A stretch of DNA of 64,000 nt from JANXQG01 sp963780045 (GTDB lineage: Bacteria > Planctomycetota > Planctomycetia > Pirellulales > Thermoguttaceae), in assembly GCA_963780045.1 (NCBI GenBank), contig CAVZZZ010000001.1, positions 744,001-808,000 of the forward strand. Direction: 5' to 3'. Below the pieces are notes generated by a model that was not told where the DNA came from, made no database searches, and saw only the letters and a list, made by a program, of their open reading frames with translations. Positions 1 through 10,612 of the stretch are shown here, piece after piece. The position numbers were made by a program, and so were the translations under genes. How positions within the stretch are numbered: position 1 is the stretch's first letter; every line of letters begins with the position of its first letter.

Positions 1-950
1 AGCGCTATTTCGGCGACCGCCCGCAGGAAGCCGTGTTTCTGGGCATGGAATGGCTTAACATTCTCGTTCCTGCCGCCGTACTCCAGATGGTGCTCAATTA
101 CCGCCAGCGAGTGGAACGCGCGAACGCGGACTTGGCCGCGGCCAACGCGAAGCTGGAAGCGAGCAACCGGGAACTGGCCGCGCGCGAAGAGCGCATCTCC
201 CGCCAGAACGAGGAATTGCAGGCGCAGACGGCGGAATTGAAACAACAAGGAGAAGAACTACAGCGCTCCAACCGAGACCTGGAACAATTCGCGGCCGTGG
301 CCTCGCACGATCTTCAAGAGCCCTTGCGCATGGTCGCCGGCTACGTGCAGTTGCTGGCCGAGCGCGATAGGGGCCGCTTCGACGCGAAGGCCGACGAGTT
401 CATCACCTTCGCGGTTGACGGCGCGAAAAGGATGTCCAGTCTAATACAGGACTTGTTGACCTATTCCCGCGTGAAATCGCGCGGCGGGGAGTTCCGCCAG
501 ACGGAGGCTACGGCCGCATTGGAAGCGGCGCTGAAGAACCTCTGCTGGTCGGTCTCGGCAAGCGTCGCCGAGATTACGCACGACCCGCTGCCCACGGTCC
601 GCGCCGACAGGTCGCAATTGGCGCAATTGTTCCAGAACCTCGTCGGCAACGCGATCAAGTTTCGTTCGCCCGACCGCCCGCAGCGAGTCCACGTTTCCGC
701 CCGCCGGGAGCAAGGGGCCTGGCTTTTCAGCGTCCAGGACAACGGCATCGGCTTTGATCAGCAATACGAAGAGAAGGTCTTCCAGATCTTCCAGAGATTG
801 CACGCGCTCGGCCAGTACCCGGGGACTGGCATCGGCCTGGCGATCTGCAAGCGGATCGTGGAGCGGCACGGCGGAAAGATATGGGCCGAGAGCGAACCCG
901 GCAAAGGATCCGTTTTCTATTTCACCATACCCAGCGGCATTGCATCATGA
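1..950 (+). CDS. Sensor histidine kinase, C-terminal part (5' end outside window)
   Basis: The reading frame is open to the first base of the window, so this is the 3' part of a longer gene; the GTG at 33 is only the first start candidate visible. Numbering from that GTG: a hydrophobic segment (about 7-22), a coiled coil (about 25-85), a HisKA domain with the phospho-acceptor in SHDLQEPLR (His92), then HATPase_c with N-box NLVGNAIKF, G1 DNGIGF and G2 GTGIGLAICKRI. The H-box is of the bacteriophytochrome-like type that often pairs with small Rcp1-like regulators, which fits the next gene: its ATG overlaps this stop (ATGA). It should autophosphorylate at the membrane and pass phosphate to the downstream regulators; the input signal is not visible. 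Confidence 0.9.
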   Translation, partial: RYFGDRPQEAVFLGMEWLNILVPAAVLQMVLNYRQRVERANADLAAANAKLEASNRELAAREERISRQNEELQAQTAELKQQGEELQRSNRDLEQFAAVASHDLQEPLRMVAGYVQLLAERDRGRFDAKADEFITFAVDGAKRMSSLIQDLLTYSRVKSRGGEFRQTEATAALEAALKNLCWSVSASVAEITHDPLPTVRADRSQLAQLFQNLVGNAIKFRSPDRPQRVHVSARREQGAWLFSVQDNGIGFDQQYEEKVFQIFQRLHALGQYPGTGIGLAICKRIVERHGGKIWAESEPGKGSVFYFTIPSGIAS

Positions 951-1405
951 ACCAAGAAGCCGACAGTTTTCAGCCCGTTTCGATCCTTCTCGTGGAAGAC
1001 AATCCCGGGGACGTGAACCTGACCAGGGAAGCCTTGCAAGGGGCCAAAGTCCACAACCTGCTGCACGTCGTCGACGACGGCGCAAAGGCCATTGACTTTC
1101 TTCACCACAAAGGCGAGTACGCCGACGCGCCGCGTCCGGACGTAATCCTTTTGGACCTCAACTTGCCGAAGAAGGACGGCCGGCAGGTGCTTGCGGAGAT
1201 AAGGGCCGATCCGAAACTGACGGAAATCCCCGTCGTGGTCCTTACGACCTCTTCCGCGGACGAAGACGTGCTTCGCGCCTACGAGCTCCACGCCAACTGC
1301 TATATCACCAAACCGGTCGACTTGAAGCAGTTTCTCAAGGTCGTGGAATTGATCGAGGACTTTTGGTTGACCGTGGTCAAGTTGCCGAAAAGGAGGTCGA
1401 TGTGA
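947..1405 (+). CDS. Single-domain response regulator (Rcp1-like)
   Basis: A receiver domain of 152 residues with no output domain. Acidic pocket E17/D18, phospho-acceptor Asp70 in VILLDLNLP, T100/T101 and Lys122 in ITKPVD complete the CheY-type active site. ATG 947 is chosen because it forms an ATGA overlap with the kinase stop and because residues upstream of it are not receiver sequence. The LLVEDNPGDVNLTREAL start and long loop after the first helix are typical of the Rcp1 family that accepts phosphate from phytochrome-like kinases. It is translationally coupled on both sides, since its stop overlaps the next start. It probably relays phosphate from the preceding kinase, possibly to the hybrid protein downstream. 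Confidence 0.93.
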   Translation: MNQEADSFQPVSILLVEDNPGDVNLTREALQGAKVHNLLHVVDDGAKAIDFLHHKGEYADAPRPDVILLDLNLPKKDGRQVLAEIRADPKLTEIPVVVLTTSSADEDVLRAYELHANCYITKPVDLKQFLKVVELIEDFWLTVVKLPKRRSM

Positions 1406-2538
1406 ACCATCCCATGAACGACGAGGTGCGCGAATACGCCCTGCGGGTCTTGCTGGTGGAAGACAATCCGCGGTACGCCGGACTGTTGCAGGAGGAGCTT
1501 GGAACGCTGGGCGAACCGCTTCAGATCGTACACCGCGACCGCTTGCGGTCGGCCGCGGACTATCTCAGGCAAGGCCAGACGGTCGACGCCGTGTTGCTGG
1601 ACCTCATGCTGCCGGACGGCAGCGGTTTGGCAACGCTGGATGCAGCCGCCGCGATTGCCGGGCATCTGCCGATTATCGTATTGACCGGCTCTGACGACGA
1701 GGCGATGGGCATCGAGGCGATTGCCAAGGGTGCGCAGGACTACCTGGTGAAAAGCCAGATCAATCCGCGGCGATTGCTGCAAAACATCCGCCACGCGATC
1801 CAGCGGAAGCGCTTGGAGGAGGAACTCAAGACACTCAACCACACCCTCGAGCACCGCGTCGCCGAGCGCACCGCGGCCATCGAGATGCTCTTGGAGCACC
1901 TGCTGTCGATCGCGGACGATGCGCGGCGCGGCATCGCAGGGGAGCTGCACGACGACGTCGGGCAGGAGTTGACCGGGCTGGGGCTGAAGGCGGAGACGTT
2001 GGTCGAGATGCTCGCGCGCGACTGCGTGCGGCACGCAGCCGGCCTTGCGGCCGACGTCGCAACGTCCCTCCGCCGCACGCAAGAGAAAGTCCGCAAGCTG
2101 TGCCACGGAATCATGCCCAGCGGATTGGAGGAAGGGCTGTTGGCCGATGCGCTACGGCGGCTCGCCGCGGAGACCTCTCCCGGCTCAGGTATCCAGTGTG
2201 CGTTCTCCTGCTCGCACCCCGATCTGGCTTTCGACAGCCGCGTCTCCATCCAACTCTATCGCATTGCCCAGGAGGCAGTCTCCAATGCCGTGCGGCACAG
2301 CGGCGGACAAAAAGTCTGCATCCGCCTGGAAGAGTGCAACGGGCGCACCGTCTTGGTTATCGAAGATGACGGCAAGGGACTGCCCAACGAGCCGACACGG
2401 GCGGAGGGCATGGGCCGGCGGACCATGCGCTATCGGGCGGGGCTGATCGGAGGGAGGTTGGAGCTAGGCCCTGGCAGGTGCGGAGGGACGCGCGTCGAAT
2501 GCCGCTTGGCCGCCGCGGCTGACTGCATGACGGTTTGA
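1402..2538 (+). CDS. Response-regulator/histidine-kinase hybrid (REC-HisKA_3-HATPase)
   Basis: 378 residues. The GTG at 1402 lies 5 nt after a perfect AGGAGG (1391-1396) and overlaps the previous stop; an in-frame ATG at 1414 is the alternative. Residues about 12-125 are a receiver with phospho-acceptor Asp67 (AVLLDLMLPDGSG) and conserved LTGSDD and YLVKS. A short coiled coil leads to a HisKA_3 dimerisation domain with GELHDDVGQELTGL (His183), then a NarX-type HATPase with DDGKG. This architecture, receiver first and NarL-family kinase second, lets phosphorylation of the receiver control the kinase. No DNA-binding domain is present; its final partner must be a NarL-type regulator outside the window or in trans. 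Confidence 0.9.
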   Translation: MNHPMNDEVREYALRVLLVEDNPRYAGLLQEELGTLGEPLQIVHRDRLRSAADYLRQGQTVDAVLLDLMLPDGSGLATLDAAAAIAGHLPIIVLTGSDDEAMGIEAIAKGAQDYLVKSQINPRRLLQNIRHAIQRKRLEEELKTLNHTLEHRVAERTAAIEMLLEHLLSIADDARRGIAGELHDDVGQELTGLGLKAETLVEMLARDCVRHAAGLAADVATSLRRTQEKVRKLCHGIMPSGLEEGLLADALRRLAAETSPGSGIQCAFSCSHPDLAFDSRVSIQLYRIAQEAVSNAVRHSGGQKVCIRLEECNGRTVLVIEDDGKGLPNEPTRAEGMGRRTMRYRAGLIGGRLELGPGRCGGTRVECRLAAAADCMTV

Positions 2539-2632
2539 AATGCGAAAGATGCGAACCCTTCCAATCGCATACTTTTCGCAAAGCCATTTGCCGCCATTGG
2601 CGCCTTCGACTACTATGGAAAGGCGGCGAGGA

Positions 2633-2688
2633 GGCTTGACGTTTGAGGCTTGAGTTCTTAAGCCTTAAGCCTCAAGCTTCACGGCTTC
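2633..2688. repeat. Degenerate 7-bp tandem repeat array (8 units)
   Basis: Eight consecutive heptamers can be read without gaps, among them GGCTTGA (twice), CGTTTGA, AGCCTTA, AGCCTCA and AGCTTCA. Because units of both orientations are present the array can also fold into a hairpin (9-bp stem 2643-2651 with 2667-2675). It lies between the hybrid kinase and the first giant PEP-CTERM gene. There is no T-run after the stem, so it is not a standard intrinsic terminator, although it is in the right place for one. Confidence 0.6.
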
Positions 2689-2713
2689 GTAACAACCGTT
2701 TCCTGGGGATTTC

Positions 2714-5700
2714 GTGTCAAGGTACCGGCTGATTATCGTTGGTTGGCTGTTGGTCTTTCCGTGCGCGGCCCGCGGGGCGGTCGTCGCGGTGAGCGAATTG
2801 AACGATTCGATCATCGACACGCGCGGCATGACGCTGGGCAGCAATGTCGCGGCCTACGGCACAGCCATCAACGGCGAATCGTTCGAGACCAGCACGATCA
2901 CGTCCTACGACGGCTATGAATACACGACCTATTGGGTGAAGGACACTTCGGGCGGCCCGACGAGCTACCACGCGGCCGTTGCCCGGCGGCTGGACAACGG
3001 CACGACGACCGGTTCGTGGCAGGTCTGCAATCTGCCCGACGTGCAGTACGTCAACGGCATGTCCGGCGGGACGCCTGCGGATGCCCACAACGTCATCTCG
3101 ATGGGCATCGACCAGAACAACGGCGCGATCTTCCTAGCCTTCGACATGCACGACAATCCGCTGAACTTCGTGGCGAGCGGCAGCGGCGCGGCCGCCAGCG
3201 GCACATGGTCGAATTCCTCGAGCGCGCTCTTCAGCAGCCCGACGTCGAGCCTCGGCAGCACCAGTCTGGCCGGCTCGTCGCTGACATATCCGATGTTCGT
3301 GGAAACGCCGTCGGGCAACATGCAGCTTTTCATCCGCGAAGGGGCCAGCGGCGGCGGCTCGTGGTTCCTCTTTAATTACACGAGCAGCACAAACGGTTGG
3401 GACAGCGGCCACCAGATCGACAACGGCTTCGCCGGCACGTACCAGGGTAACACGCAGCGCAACGCCTATCCCAACGGCTTTTCCTACAACAGCCAAGGGC
3501 AGTTGATGGAGACGTTCGTGTGGCGCGAGACCGCCAGCAGCTCGAACCACGACGTCAACTACGTCTATTCCAACAACGGCGGCGCGACGTGGCTGAACAA
3601 CGCCGGAATGGTCGTCTCCAGCACGACCGGCAACCCGTCGCTCACCTTCAGCCTGACTTCGGCGGGCCTGGCCGTCGTCTCCATCTCGCAAAGCAGCTCG
3701 CTAATGAACCAGCAGTGCCAGGCCGTGGATAACAACGGCAACATCCACTGCATCGACTATTCGCTCGATCCGTCCAAGTCGCCGACGACCGGCGGCCAAA
3801 CGTGGGACCCGTCTGCCTGCACCTACTACCAATACTGGCGCGACAGCCTGGGCGATTGGCACCGCGACAAGATCCCCGGCAGCATCTCCACGATCTACAG
3901 CACGCGGCCGAAGCTGTTCTTCGACGCCAACGACGACGCCATCGCGATCTACTGCACGAACAACGGTCCCGGCGGCACGCTCGTCATCGCCGAGGCGAGC
4001 GCCGCGTCCAACTGGACCGACTGGCAGACGGTCTACACCACGTCGGGCACCAACGGCGGCTATTTTTCCGAGGCCCAGGCCGACGCCTCGCTGCTGGACT
4101 CCAAAGGCATCCTTACCGTGGTCATGCAGGACAATCCGACGTCGTCGGCCGCGGCCAGCGACATGCATTCGCTGGACATCAGCCTCGTGCTGACGCCCGC
4201 CGGCACGAACGCCTTTACGGCCGGCAACGGCAACTGGAACTCGCCCGGCAGTTGGAGCGGCGGCGCAGTACCAAGCGGGAACACGACCGCCTTGATCGGT
4301 GGCGGCACGGCCAGCATCAGCCAGGCCGTGCCGAGCGTCGGCGGCGACGTGGCAGTTGGAACCGGCGGCGGCAATGGCACGTTGAACGTCACCGGCGGAT
4401 CGCTGAACGTCGTCAACACGATCTCCGTCGGCCGCGACAGCGGGTCGATCGGCACCTACAACCAGTCGGGCGGCGCCGTCTCCTCAGCGCGGTTCGTCGT
4501 CGGCGATTTTTTTAGCTCGACGGGGAATTCGCTTGCGGGCGGCGGCGGCGCGAGCACTGCCACCATATCCGGCGGCTCGCTTACGATGGGCGAGCTGCAG
4601 GTCGCCGTTTCCGACGGTACTAGCAGCAGCGGCTCGTCGTTCGTCGTCAACGGTTCGGGCATCGTCAACGACACGGGCGATGCGATCGTGGCCGATTGCG
4701 GCAACACCGGGTCGCTGGTCGTCAATGGCGGCTCGCTGTCGATCGCCGGGAACATCATGCCGGGGCTGAACGGGAACAGCAATACGGTCGTCAAGCTGAA
4801 CGGCGGCCGGCTAAGCGTCGGCGGCAACTCGATCGCCGCCACGCAGCTCACCGTCACTGCCGGCACGCTTTCCGCGCCCGCCGCGACGCTTGCCGTGGCC
4901 AACAACGCGGGTCAGAACGCGACGGTTTCTGTTTCCGGCGGCTCAGTTACCGCCAATAGCCTGTTCATCGGCAACGCGGCCAACGCGGGCGCGGTGTTTC
5001 AAAGCGGCGGCACCGTCTCGATCACGCTTGCGGCAGGCGTCAACGATTTCGCCATCGGCGCCAACAACGGCGGCGCGGGATACTACAAGCTCTCAGGCGG
5101 CGTTCTAGGCACCAACGAGATCGACGTCGGCGGCGACGCGACCAACACCGTCGGCGTCATGGACGTAACCGGCGGCACGGTCAATGACACGGGCTGGATC
5201 ACCATCGGCCGCGGCACGGGCACAAGTTCTGGGGTGCTGAACGTCACCGGCGGCGCCGTCTACTTCGGCGCCGCCAACGCGGGCAATCCGCTCTCGTTGG
5301 GGTGGGCAGGCACAGGCTCGCAGGCCGTGCTGAACATCGGCGGCGGCACGGCCGGGGCGAGCGTGATCGGGCCGAGCAACGCCAGCAACAACGCCATGTA
5401 CGGCCTCAACATGAACGAAAGTACGAACCTTCCCAATATATTGACCGTGGCCAATCTGCTCAGCGGCGGCACGTTGACCGTCAACCAGGTGGCCTCCTCC
5501 CACAGCACAGCCACCAGTTTGCTGAACTTCAATGGCGGCACGCTGAAGGCAACCGCTGCAAACGCCGGCGCCAGCTTCCTCAATGCCACGTCCGGCCCGG
5601 ACACGATCAGGAGCGTCTATATTTACCCTGGCGGGGCAACGATCGACGACAGCGCAACGGGCATCACCGTCGCCAATTCGCTGCTGGCCCCCACCGGCAG

Positions 5701-6574
5701 CGGAGTTTACACGATCGCCGTGGCCAACGGCGGTTCGGGCTACGTCGGCGCGCCGATGGTCATGATCGCGGGCGGCAGCGGGCCGGTCTCCGGCGGGACC
5801 ACCCAGGGGGGCGCAACTGCGGCGGCCAACATGGTCAGCGACGGCAGCGGCAACGGCACCTTTAAAATTGCCAGCATCACAATCACCAACCCCGGCTCGT
5901 ATTCCGTGCTGCCTACTTCGGTCAGTATTGTCGGCGGCGGGCCTTCGACGCCGGCCAGCGGACTTACCATCTCGAGTTCCGCGAATAGCGGTGGCGGCCT
6001 GACGGTCGTCGGCGGAGGCACCCTCACCCTCAGCGGCAGCAACACGTATTCGGGCCCGACGACGGTCGTCTCCGGTGTTCTCAAAATGGCCAATTCAGCG
6101 GCGTTGGGGACGGGGGGCCTCGTCGCTGCCGGTGGCACGCTCGATCTGGACAGCTACAGCCCCGCCGTCACCGGCTTGAGCGGCGCGGCGGGCGTTGTCA
6201 CCAACAGCTTTTCGTCCCTGGCAACTTTGAACGTTGACCAAATGCCCGGCACTAGCACTTTCAGCGGCACAATTGCCAACGGCGCCGGCAAAATGGCCCT
6301 GGAGGTGTCCGGCAGCGGCCGGCTCATTCTCAGCGGCACAAACACCTTTACCGGCGGCACGGTTGTAACTGGCCATGCGACGCTAGTGATAGGCGACGAA
6401 ACCGCGCTGGCCAGCGGGAGCAACTTGATTGTCACCGCAGGCACTTTCTTCGCGCCCGTCGCGGACGCCGGCGCCGCCGGCCCGGCTACCGCGGCCGTTC
6501 CGGAACCGGGCACGCTCGCATTGCTGGCTGCGGCCGCGGCACTCGCAGGAATGCGTTTGAAGCGGAACCGGTAG
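2714..6574 (+). CDS. PEP-CTERM protein: BNR-type N-domain plus autotransporter-associated repeats
   Basis: 1286 residues, GTG start with GGGGA 5-9 nt upstream. A signal peptide (about 1-21, ending AARG) is followed by a ~480-residue domain rich in Trp/Tyr/Asp resembling the BNR_4 propeller family, in which several members sit in polysaccharide-degrading proteins (family assignment from recall, no search). From about residue 500 come Gly/Ser/Asn/Thr-rich autotransporter-associated beta-strand repeats (LSGSNTYSGPTTV type), expected to form a long beta-solenoid. Residue 1262 starts VPEPGTL, then a hydrophobic stretch and a basic end (RLKRNR): a complete PEP-CTERM sorting signal for exosortase. 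Its end overlaps, tail to tail, the open frame of the minus-strand neighbour. Role: secreted surface protein, probably polysaccharide-binding or -cleaving; catalysis not shown. Confidence 0.88.
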   Translation: MSRYRLIIVGWLLVFPCAARGAVVAVSELNDSIIDTRGMTLGSNVAAYGTAINGESFETSTITSYDGYEYTTYWVKDTSGGPTSYHAAVARRLDNGTTTGSWQVCNLPDVQYVNGMSGGTPADAHNVISMGIDQNNGAIFLAFDMHDNPLNFVASGSGAAASGTWSNSSSALFSSPTSSLGSTSLAGSSLTYPMFVETPSGNMQLFIREGASGGGSWFLFNYTSSTNGWDSGHQIDNGFAGTYQGNTQRNAYPNGFSYNSQGQLMETFVWRETASSSNHDVNYVYSNNGGATWLNNAGMVVSSTTGNPSLTFSLTSAGLAVVSISQSSSLMNQQCQAVDNNGNIHCIDYSLDPSKSPTTGGQTWDPSACTYYQYWRDSLGDWHRDKIPGSISTIYSTRPKLFFDANDDAIAIYCTNNGPGGTLVIAEASAASNWTDWQTVYTTSGTNGGYFSEAQADASLLDSKGILTVVMQDNPTSSAAASDMHSLDISLVLTPAGTNAFTAGNGNWNSPGSWSGGAVPSGNTTALIGGGTASISQAVPSVGGDVAVGTGGGNGTLNVTGGSLNVVNTISVGRDSGSIGTYNQSGGAVSSARFVVGDFFSSTGNSLAGGGGASTATISGGSLTMGELQVAVSDGTSSSGSSFVVNGSGIVNDTGDAIVADCGNTGSLVVNGGSLSIAGNIMPGLNGNSNTVVKLNGGRLSVGGNSIAATQLTVTAGTLSAPAATLAVANNAGQNATVSVSGGSVTANSLFIGNAANAGAVFQSGGTVSITLAAGVNDFAIGANNGGAGYYKLSGGVLGTNEIDVGGDATNTVGVMDVTGGTVNDTGWITIGRGTGTSSGVLNVTGGAVYFGAANAGNPLSLGWAGTGSQAVLNIGGGTAGASVIGPSNASNNAMYGLNMNESTNLPNILTVANLLSGGTLTVNQVASSHSTATSLLNFNGGTLKATAANAGASFLNATSGPDTIRSVYIYPGGATIDDSATGITVANSLLAPTGSGVYTIAVANGGSGYVGAPMVMIAGGSGPVSGGTTQGGATAAANMVSDGSGNGTFKIASITITNPGSYSVLPTSVSIVGGGPSTPASGLTISSSANSGGGLTVVGGGTLTLSGSNTYSGPTTVVSGVLKMANSAALGTGGLVAAGGTLDLDSYSPAVTGLSGAAGVVTNSFSSLATLNVDQMPGTSTFSGTIANGAGKMALEVSGSGRLILSGTNTFTGGTVVTGHATLVIGDETALASGSNLIVTAGTFFAPVADAGAAGPATAAVPEPGTLALLAAAAALAGMRLKRNR

Positions 6575-9500
6575 ATGCCCTTGTTCGGCCGCTGCGCATT
6601 GTGCTGGGCGACGCTACGCGCGAAGGCGCGGGCGAATACAACGAGGCGCTGCCGGCGGGCAAGCTCGAACCGCCGGCATGCGCCTCGTCGTTGCGGCTGC
6701 CTTACAGCTTTCGGCGGCTGCAAATCCGCCCCGTAGCCGCGCGGGCGGCGGCCTGCGAGCATGGCGGCAGCCGCCCCACATGCCGCCAGCAAAACCAGCG
6801 TGCCTGGTTCGGGTACCGCTGTCGTTGTGCCGCCTGCCGAAGAGCCCGCCTCCGCGGCAGTGACGCCGCCCAACAGCGATAGTTCGCTTGCGCTGCCGAC
6901 GAAAAGATTGGTCACAACGCCGTTGGCGCCGATCGCCTCGGGCGTGGTCACAATCAAGCTGCCCGTGCCCTCGACGTACGTTCCGCCGGTATACGTTCCG
7001 GTGCCGCTGAGAGTCAACGACCCGCCAATCACCGCCAGCGCCACTTTGCCGGCGCCGTCGGCGATCGTGCCGTCGAAAGTCGTCGCGCCCGGTCCGGCGA
7101 CCGTGAACGCGGCAAGCGAGCCGCCACTGTTGGTAATTTCGCCCGCGCCGTCAAGTGTGGCGACCTGCTGGCTGGCGCCGTTGAGGTCGAGCTTGCCGCC
7201 GCCGGCGAGGGTCAGCGCGGTGCCGCTGGGCAGGATGTTGCTGGCGGAATAACTCAGGCTAGTGCTGAAATTGCCGATCGTCTGTGTGGCGCCAAAGCCG
7301 CCTGACGCGCCGGTGAAACCGAGGTAGGCGGCGTTGCTGCCGACGATGCTGGCGATACTGGCGCCCAGCGCATCCGTGGTCATATAACTTGCGTTGTTTT
7401 CCTGGTCCACCAGCGTAATCGCGAGGTTGCTCGATCCGTCATAGCTTAGAGTTACCGCGATCGGGTCCTGGCTGTTGATATTGACACCACCCGAGCTTTG
7501 CAGCGAGCCGAGCGATCCGTTGCTGAGGAAATAGAGGCCATTATTGTAAATGTCAAAGCCGACTCCGACGCTGTTCACAATCGGATTGGCGCCGGTATAT
7601 GCCAGAGCGCCGCCGGTATCTCCGATGGCCGACAAGCCGCGGCTGTCGTTCTGCAAGACGAACGCCGAACCGTCGGCGGCGCCGAGTCCTTGATACACGA
7701 AGTTCACGGTAAAGGGCGCGGTGACCGGCACGGGCGTGTTGAAGAAGGCAGTGCGGGCCTCGCTCTGGTTGCCGTCGGTGAGCGTGAGCACGTTATTGGT
7801 GATCGCGGTCGCGCCGACGTTGTTCGTATTGGTCGTCCATATCGGGTTGGAGCCGTTGCTGCCCACGGTGTCCGGTCCGAACCCCGGGATTTGGGCGGCT
7901 GGGGACAGCTTTACCGTGCCGGCGGAAATGAGCGTGGGGCCGGTGTACGTCTGCTGGGCAGCAATCGTCAACGTGCCCGGCGCCGTCTTTACGAGGTTGC
8001 CGCCGCCGCTGACCATACCGTTGAAGAGCTGGGCGGCCGGATTCGCGAAGACGACCGTCGAGTTATTGACGATGTTGGCCACCACGCTGCCGTTTTTGGC
8101 GATTCCGTCGCCCAATTGCAGCGTGCCGCCGCTGACGGTTGTGTTGCCGGTGTAGGTGTTCGTCGCGGTCAAGACCATCGTGCCGGCGCCCGTCTGGTTC
8201 AGGCCGCTGACTTCGCCGTCGGTGATATCCTCGGACAAGGGCGCAGAGACCAGGAGCGTCCCGTTTTGCACGTTGAACGTAGTGACGCCATTGGCGGCGG
8301 CGTTATTGGTGAGCATCGTAGTGCCGTAGACGGGGTCGGTTGTGGCAATCACCGAGTTGCCGGACGACGTGATCGCGCCGTTGATGTTCCACGCCCCATA
8401 TCCGGCGGCATAACCGTTGGGGTGCTGGCCCGTGGTGGCGGTAAGCGTGCCGCCGTCAAGATTGACGTTGTTCAAGGCATTATTGACCTTGCCCGTGGCG
8501 GCCGGGTCGCCGTTGGTTACGACGCCGCCGTCGATGTTCAAGGTCGGAACGTTGGTCGCTCCGAAAAAGCCTGCGGCGAACGTATTGGGCGCATCGAACT
8601 GCAGGGTGCCGCCCGCATTAATCGTGATGGTGCGCGTATTGGATCCGGCGCCGAAGGGGCCGTTGTTTCCATTGCTGGCGGCGGCGCCGATCAGCGTGCC
8701 GCCATTGATCGTAATATTGCCGGTGAACATGTTTCCGCTGGCGGCGGTAGGGTTGCTCAGCGAGCCCAGCACCTGCGTGCCCGTGCCAGCCATGGTCAGG
8801 CTTCCGTAGCCCGTGATGGGATAGGCCGCGGACTGCGTGCCGGCGAGATTGTAGACCAAAGCGCTGTTGTCCGTTACGGTGCTGGTGTTGGCGATTGAGC
8901 CGTCTTGGCCGCTGGCGCCGGTGCCCAACTGCAGCGTGCCCGCACTAATTGTCGTCGTCCCGGTGTAAGAATGGGAGCCGACCAAGGTCACCAGGCCGCC
9001 GCCCGAAATATTGACCGCGGTTGAACCGCCGATCCCGTTGGAATCGGGACTCGTCACGGTGTAATTGGCCGCGTTGTTGATGAAATTGACTGTGCCGGTC
9101 GAGACCCCGCCGGCCGCTATCCTGACGGAGCTCGTTCCCACGGCGACGGTGCCGCCGCTGTTGTAGTAGTAGTCGCCGAAGTAGGCATTTTGCGTCGCGC
9201 TGGTGGCCTGCGCGAACGTGCCGAACGCGGCAGGGGCACTGTACGCATTGGTGCCAAAGTTCGCCGTGGTGTTCGCGTCCCAAGCCGTGCCAGCCGTACC
9301 GCTCCAATAGCCGATGTTGGTGACGTCGCGGACCTGCAGTGCGTTCATTTGCACGTCCACACTGTTGCCGTTGACGACGACGGTCGCGGTTGAGCCGGCG
9401 GCCGTCAAGACGCCCGTGGCATACTGCCCGTAACCGACGCCGCTCACGTCGTACGTAAGGGTCGCGGAGTTTCCTCCGGGGCTGCTGAGGGTCACGGCGC

Positions 9501-10612
9501 GGCCGTTGCCGCCGGTGCCGTTGCGAGAATCGTTGACCCAGTACTGAACGAGATACTGATGCCCGGCGGTAAGGTTGTTGATGTTCACCGAGCCGATGCC
9601 GCTGCCCGACGACACATCGTAATAGATTGCCCCGCTCAGCAGCCCGTTATAGGAAGCCGGTCCGCCTCCGTACCCGTTATAGTTGCCATTGAAGCCGGTT
9701 GTGGTCATGTTGGGGCTGGCTTCATTGCTTTGGTAGGCCCCGTTCAAGCCGGTGAACGCGACGCCGTTGACGGTGGTGGTGCCGGAATTCTCGGCATACG
9801 CATAGGCCAGGACCCCCGCCGTTTCGACGTCGCTGGCGGCGCTGATGTTTTGCGCCGCGGACCAGTTGATAGCAGACGCCAAAAACCCGCTGACTCCCAT
9901 GATCGCCGTATGGGTACTTCCGCCGCCTGCAAAACTGAGCGAAATACTCTGGATTTGCTGCGTGCTTGGGACTCCGGTAAGGTCGTAATAGTAGAGTCTT
10001 GGATTATTATTGCCCACCTGATCGTAACCGCCGCTGCTGATCCGGCCGTTGGCGTTGTAAGCCGTGTTGGATCCATCGTTAAACCAGTCCCCAATGTTGA
10101 GCGTGGTGCTGTACGTCCCGCCGCCAACGTAGTTGAAAGTCAGGCTGACGTTGCCCGATCCGTTGCCGTTGGCCGCGAGGAACGAGAAGGTGTTGTAGAC
10201 CGCCGGCTGCGAGAGCGTAAACGTCGCCGTCGTGGGGCCGTCGCCGTCGCCTGCAAGCAAAACGGTGTTGTTCGCGCCGGTTCCCTGGAACTGGAACGTG
10301 TCAGCGCCCGTTGTCGGATCGCCTACGGTGAAAGACGTGCCCAGCGGCAGGCCCGTCGAGGGAGCAGTGCTGTTCTGCCCGACTTGATACCAGGTGGTGC
10401 CGTTCAAACTGGTGCCGCCGTCCATCGTGGCCGTGATTCCGCCTGGAAAACCTTGACCAACCGGGACGACCATGTTTTCGTTATAGCCGCTGCCTGCGAT
10501 CGGAAGAACCTGGCGCGCTGCTTGAACCGGCCCAACCGATTACGCACATTGCCGCACAGACGGAAAAGACCATTAAACGCGCGATGTGGCGCGGAAGCGA
10601 ATTGTTGCTCAT
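6154..10612 (-). CDS. PEP-CTERM protein with L-type lectin domain and autotransporter repeats (one frameshift, uncertain 3' end)
   Basis: The true start appears to be ATG 10612, whose frame encodes a signal peptide (MSNNSLPRHIARLMVFSVC...), but that frame stops at about 10481. Removing one G at 10528 joins it to the long frame from 10527 and creates a VQA/A signal-peptidase site. The mature part has two beta-sandwich, CBM-like segments, autotransporter repeats (GTNTYTGGTTV type), a legume-lectin-like domain (GSAFVLQNDSRG, VGVGFDIYNN; around 7300-7900) and VPEPGTL (6796-6816) with a hydrophobic stretch and RRPRG (6733). The frame should end there but stays open for about 190 more residues, antisense to the neighbour's tail. 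A TAA lies in another frame at 6702-6704, so a second indel near 6710-6730 is plausible. Role: secreted, sugar-binding surface protein. Confidence 0.8.

Noticed and set aside
2643..2675. Intrinsic terminator after the hybrid kinase
   Set aside because: A stem of 9 bp exists but has a 15-nt loop and no T-run; it is better explained by the heptad array with mixed orientations.
6574..6882. Plus-strand frames after the first PEP-CTERM gene
   Set aside because: They are antisense to the C-terminus of the lectin protein and contain no family motif.
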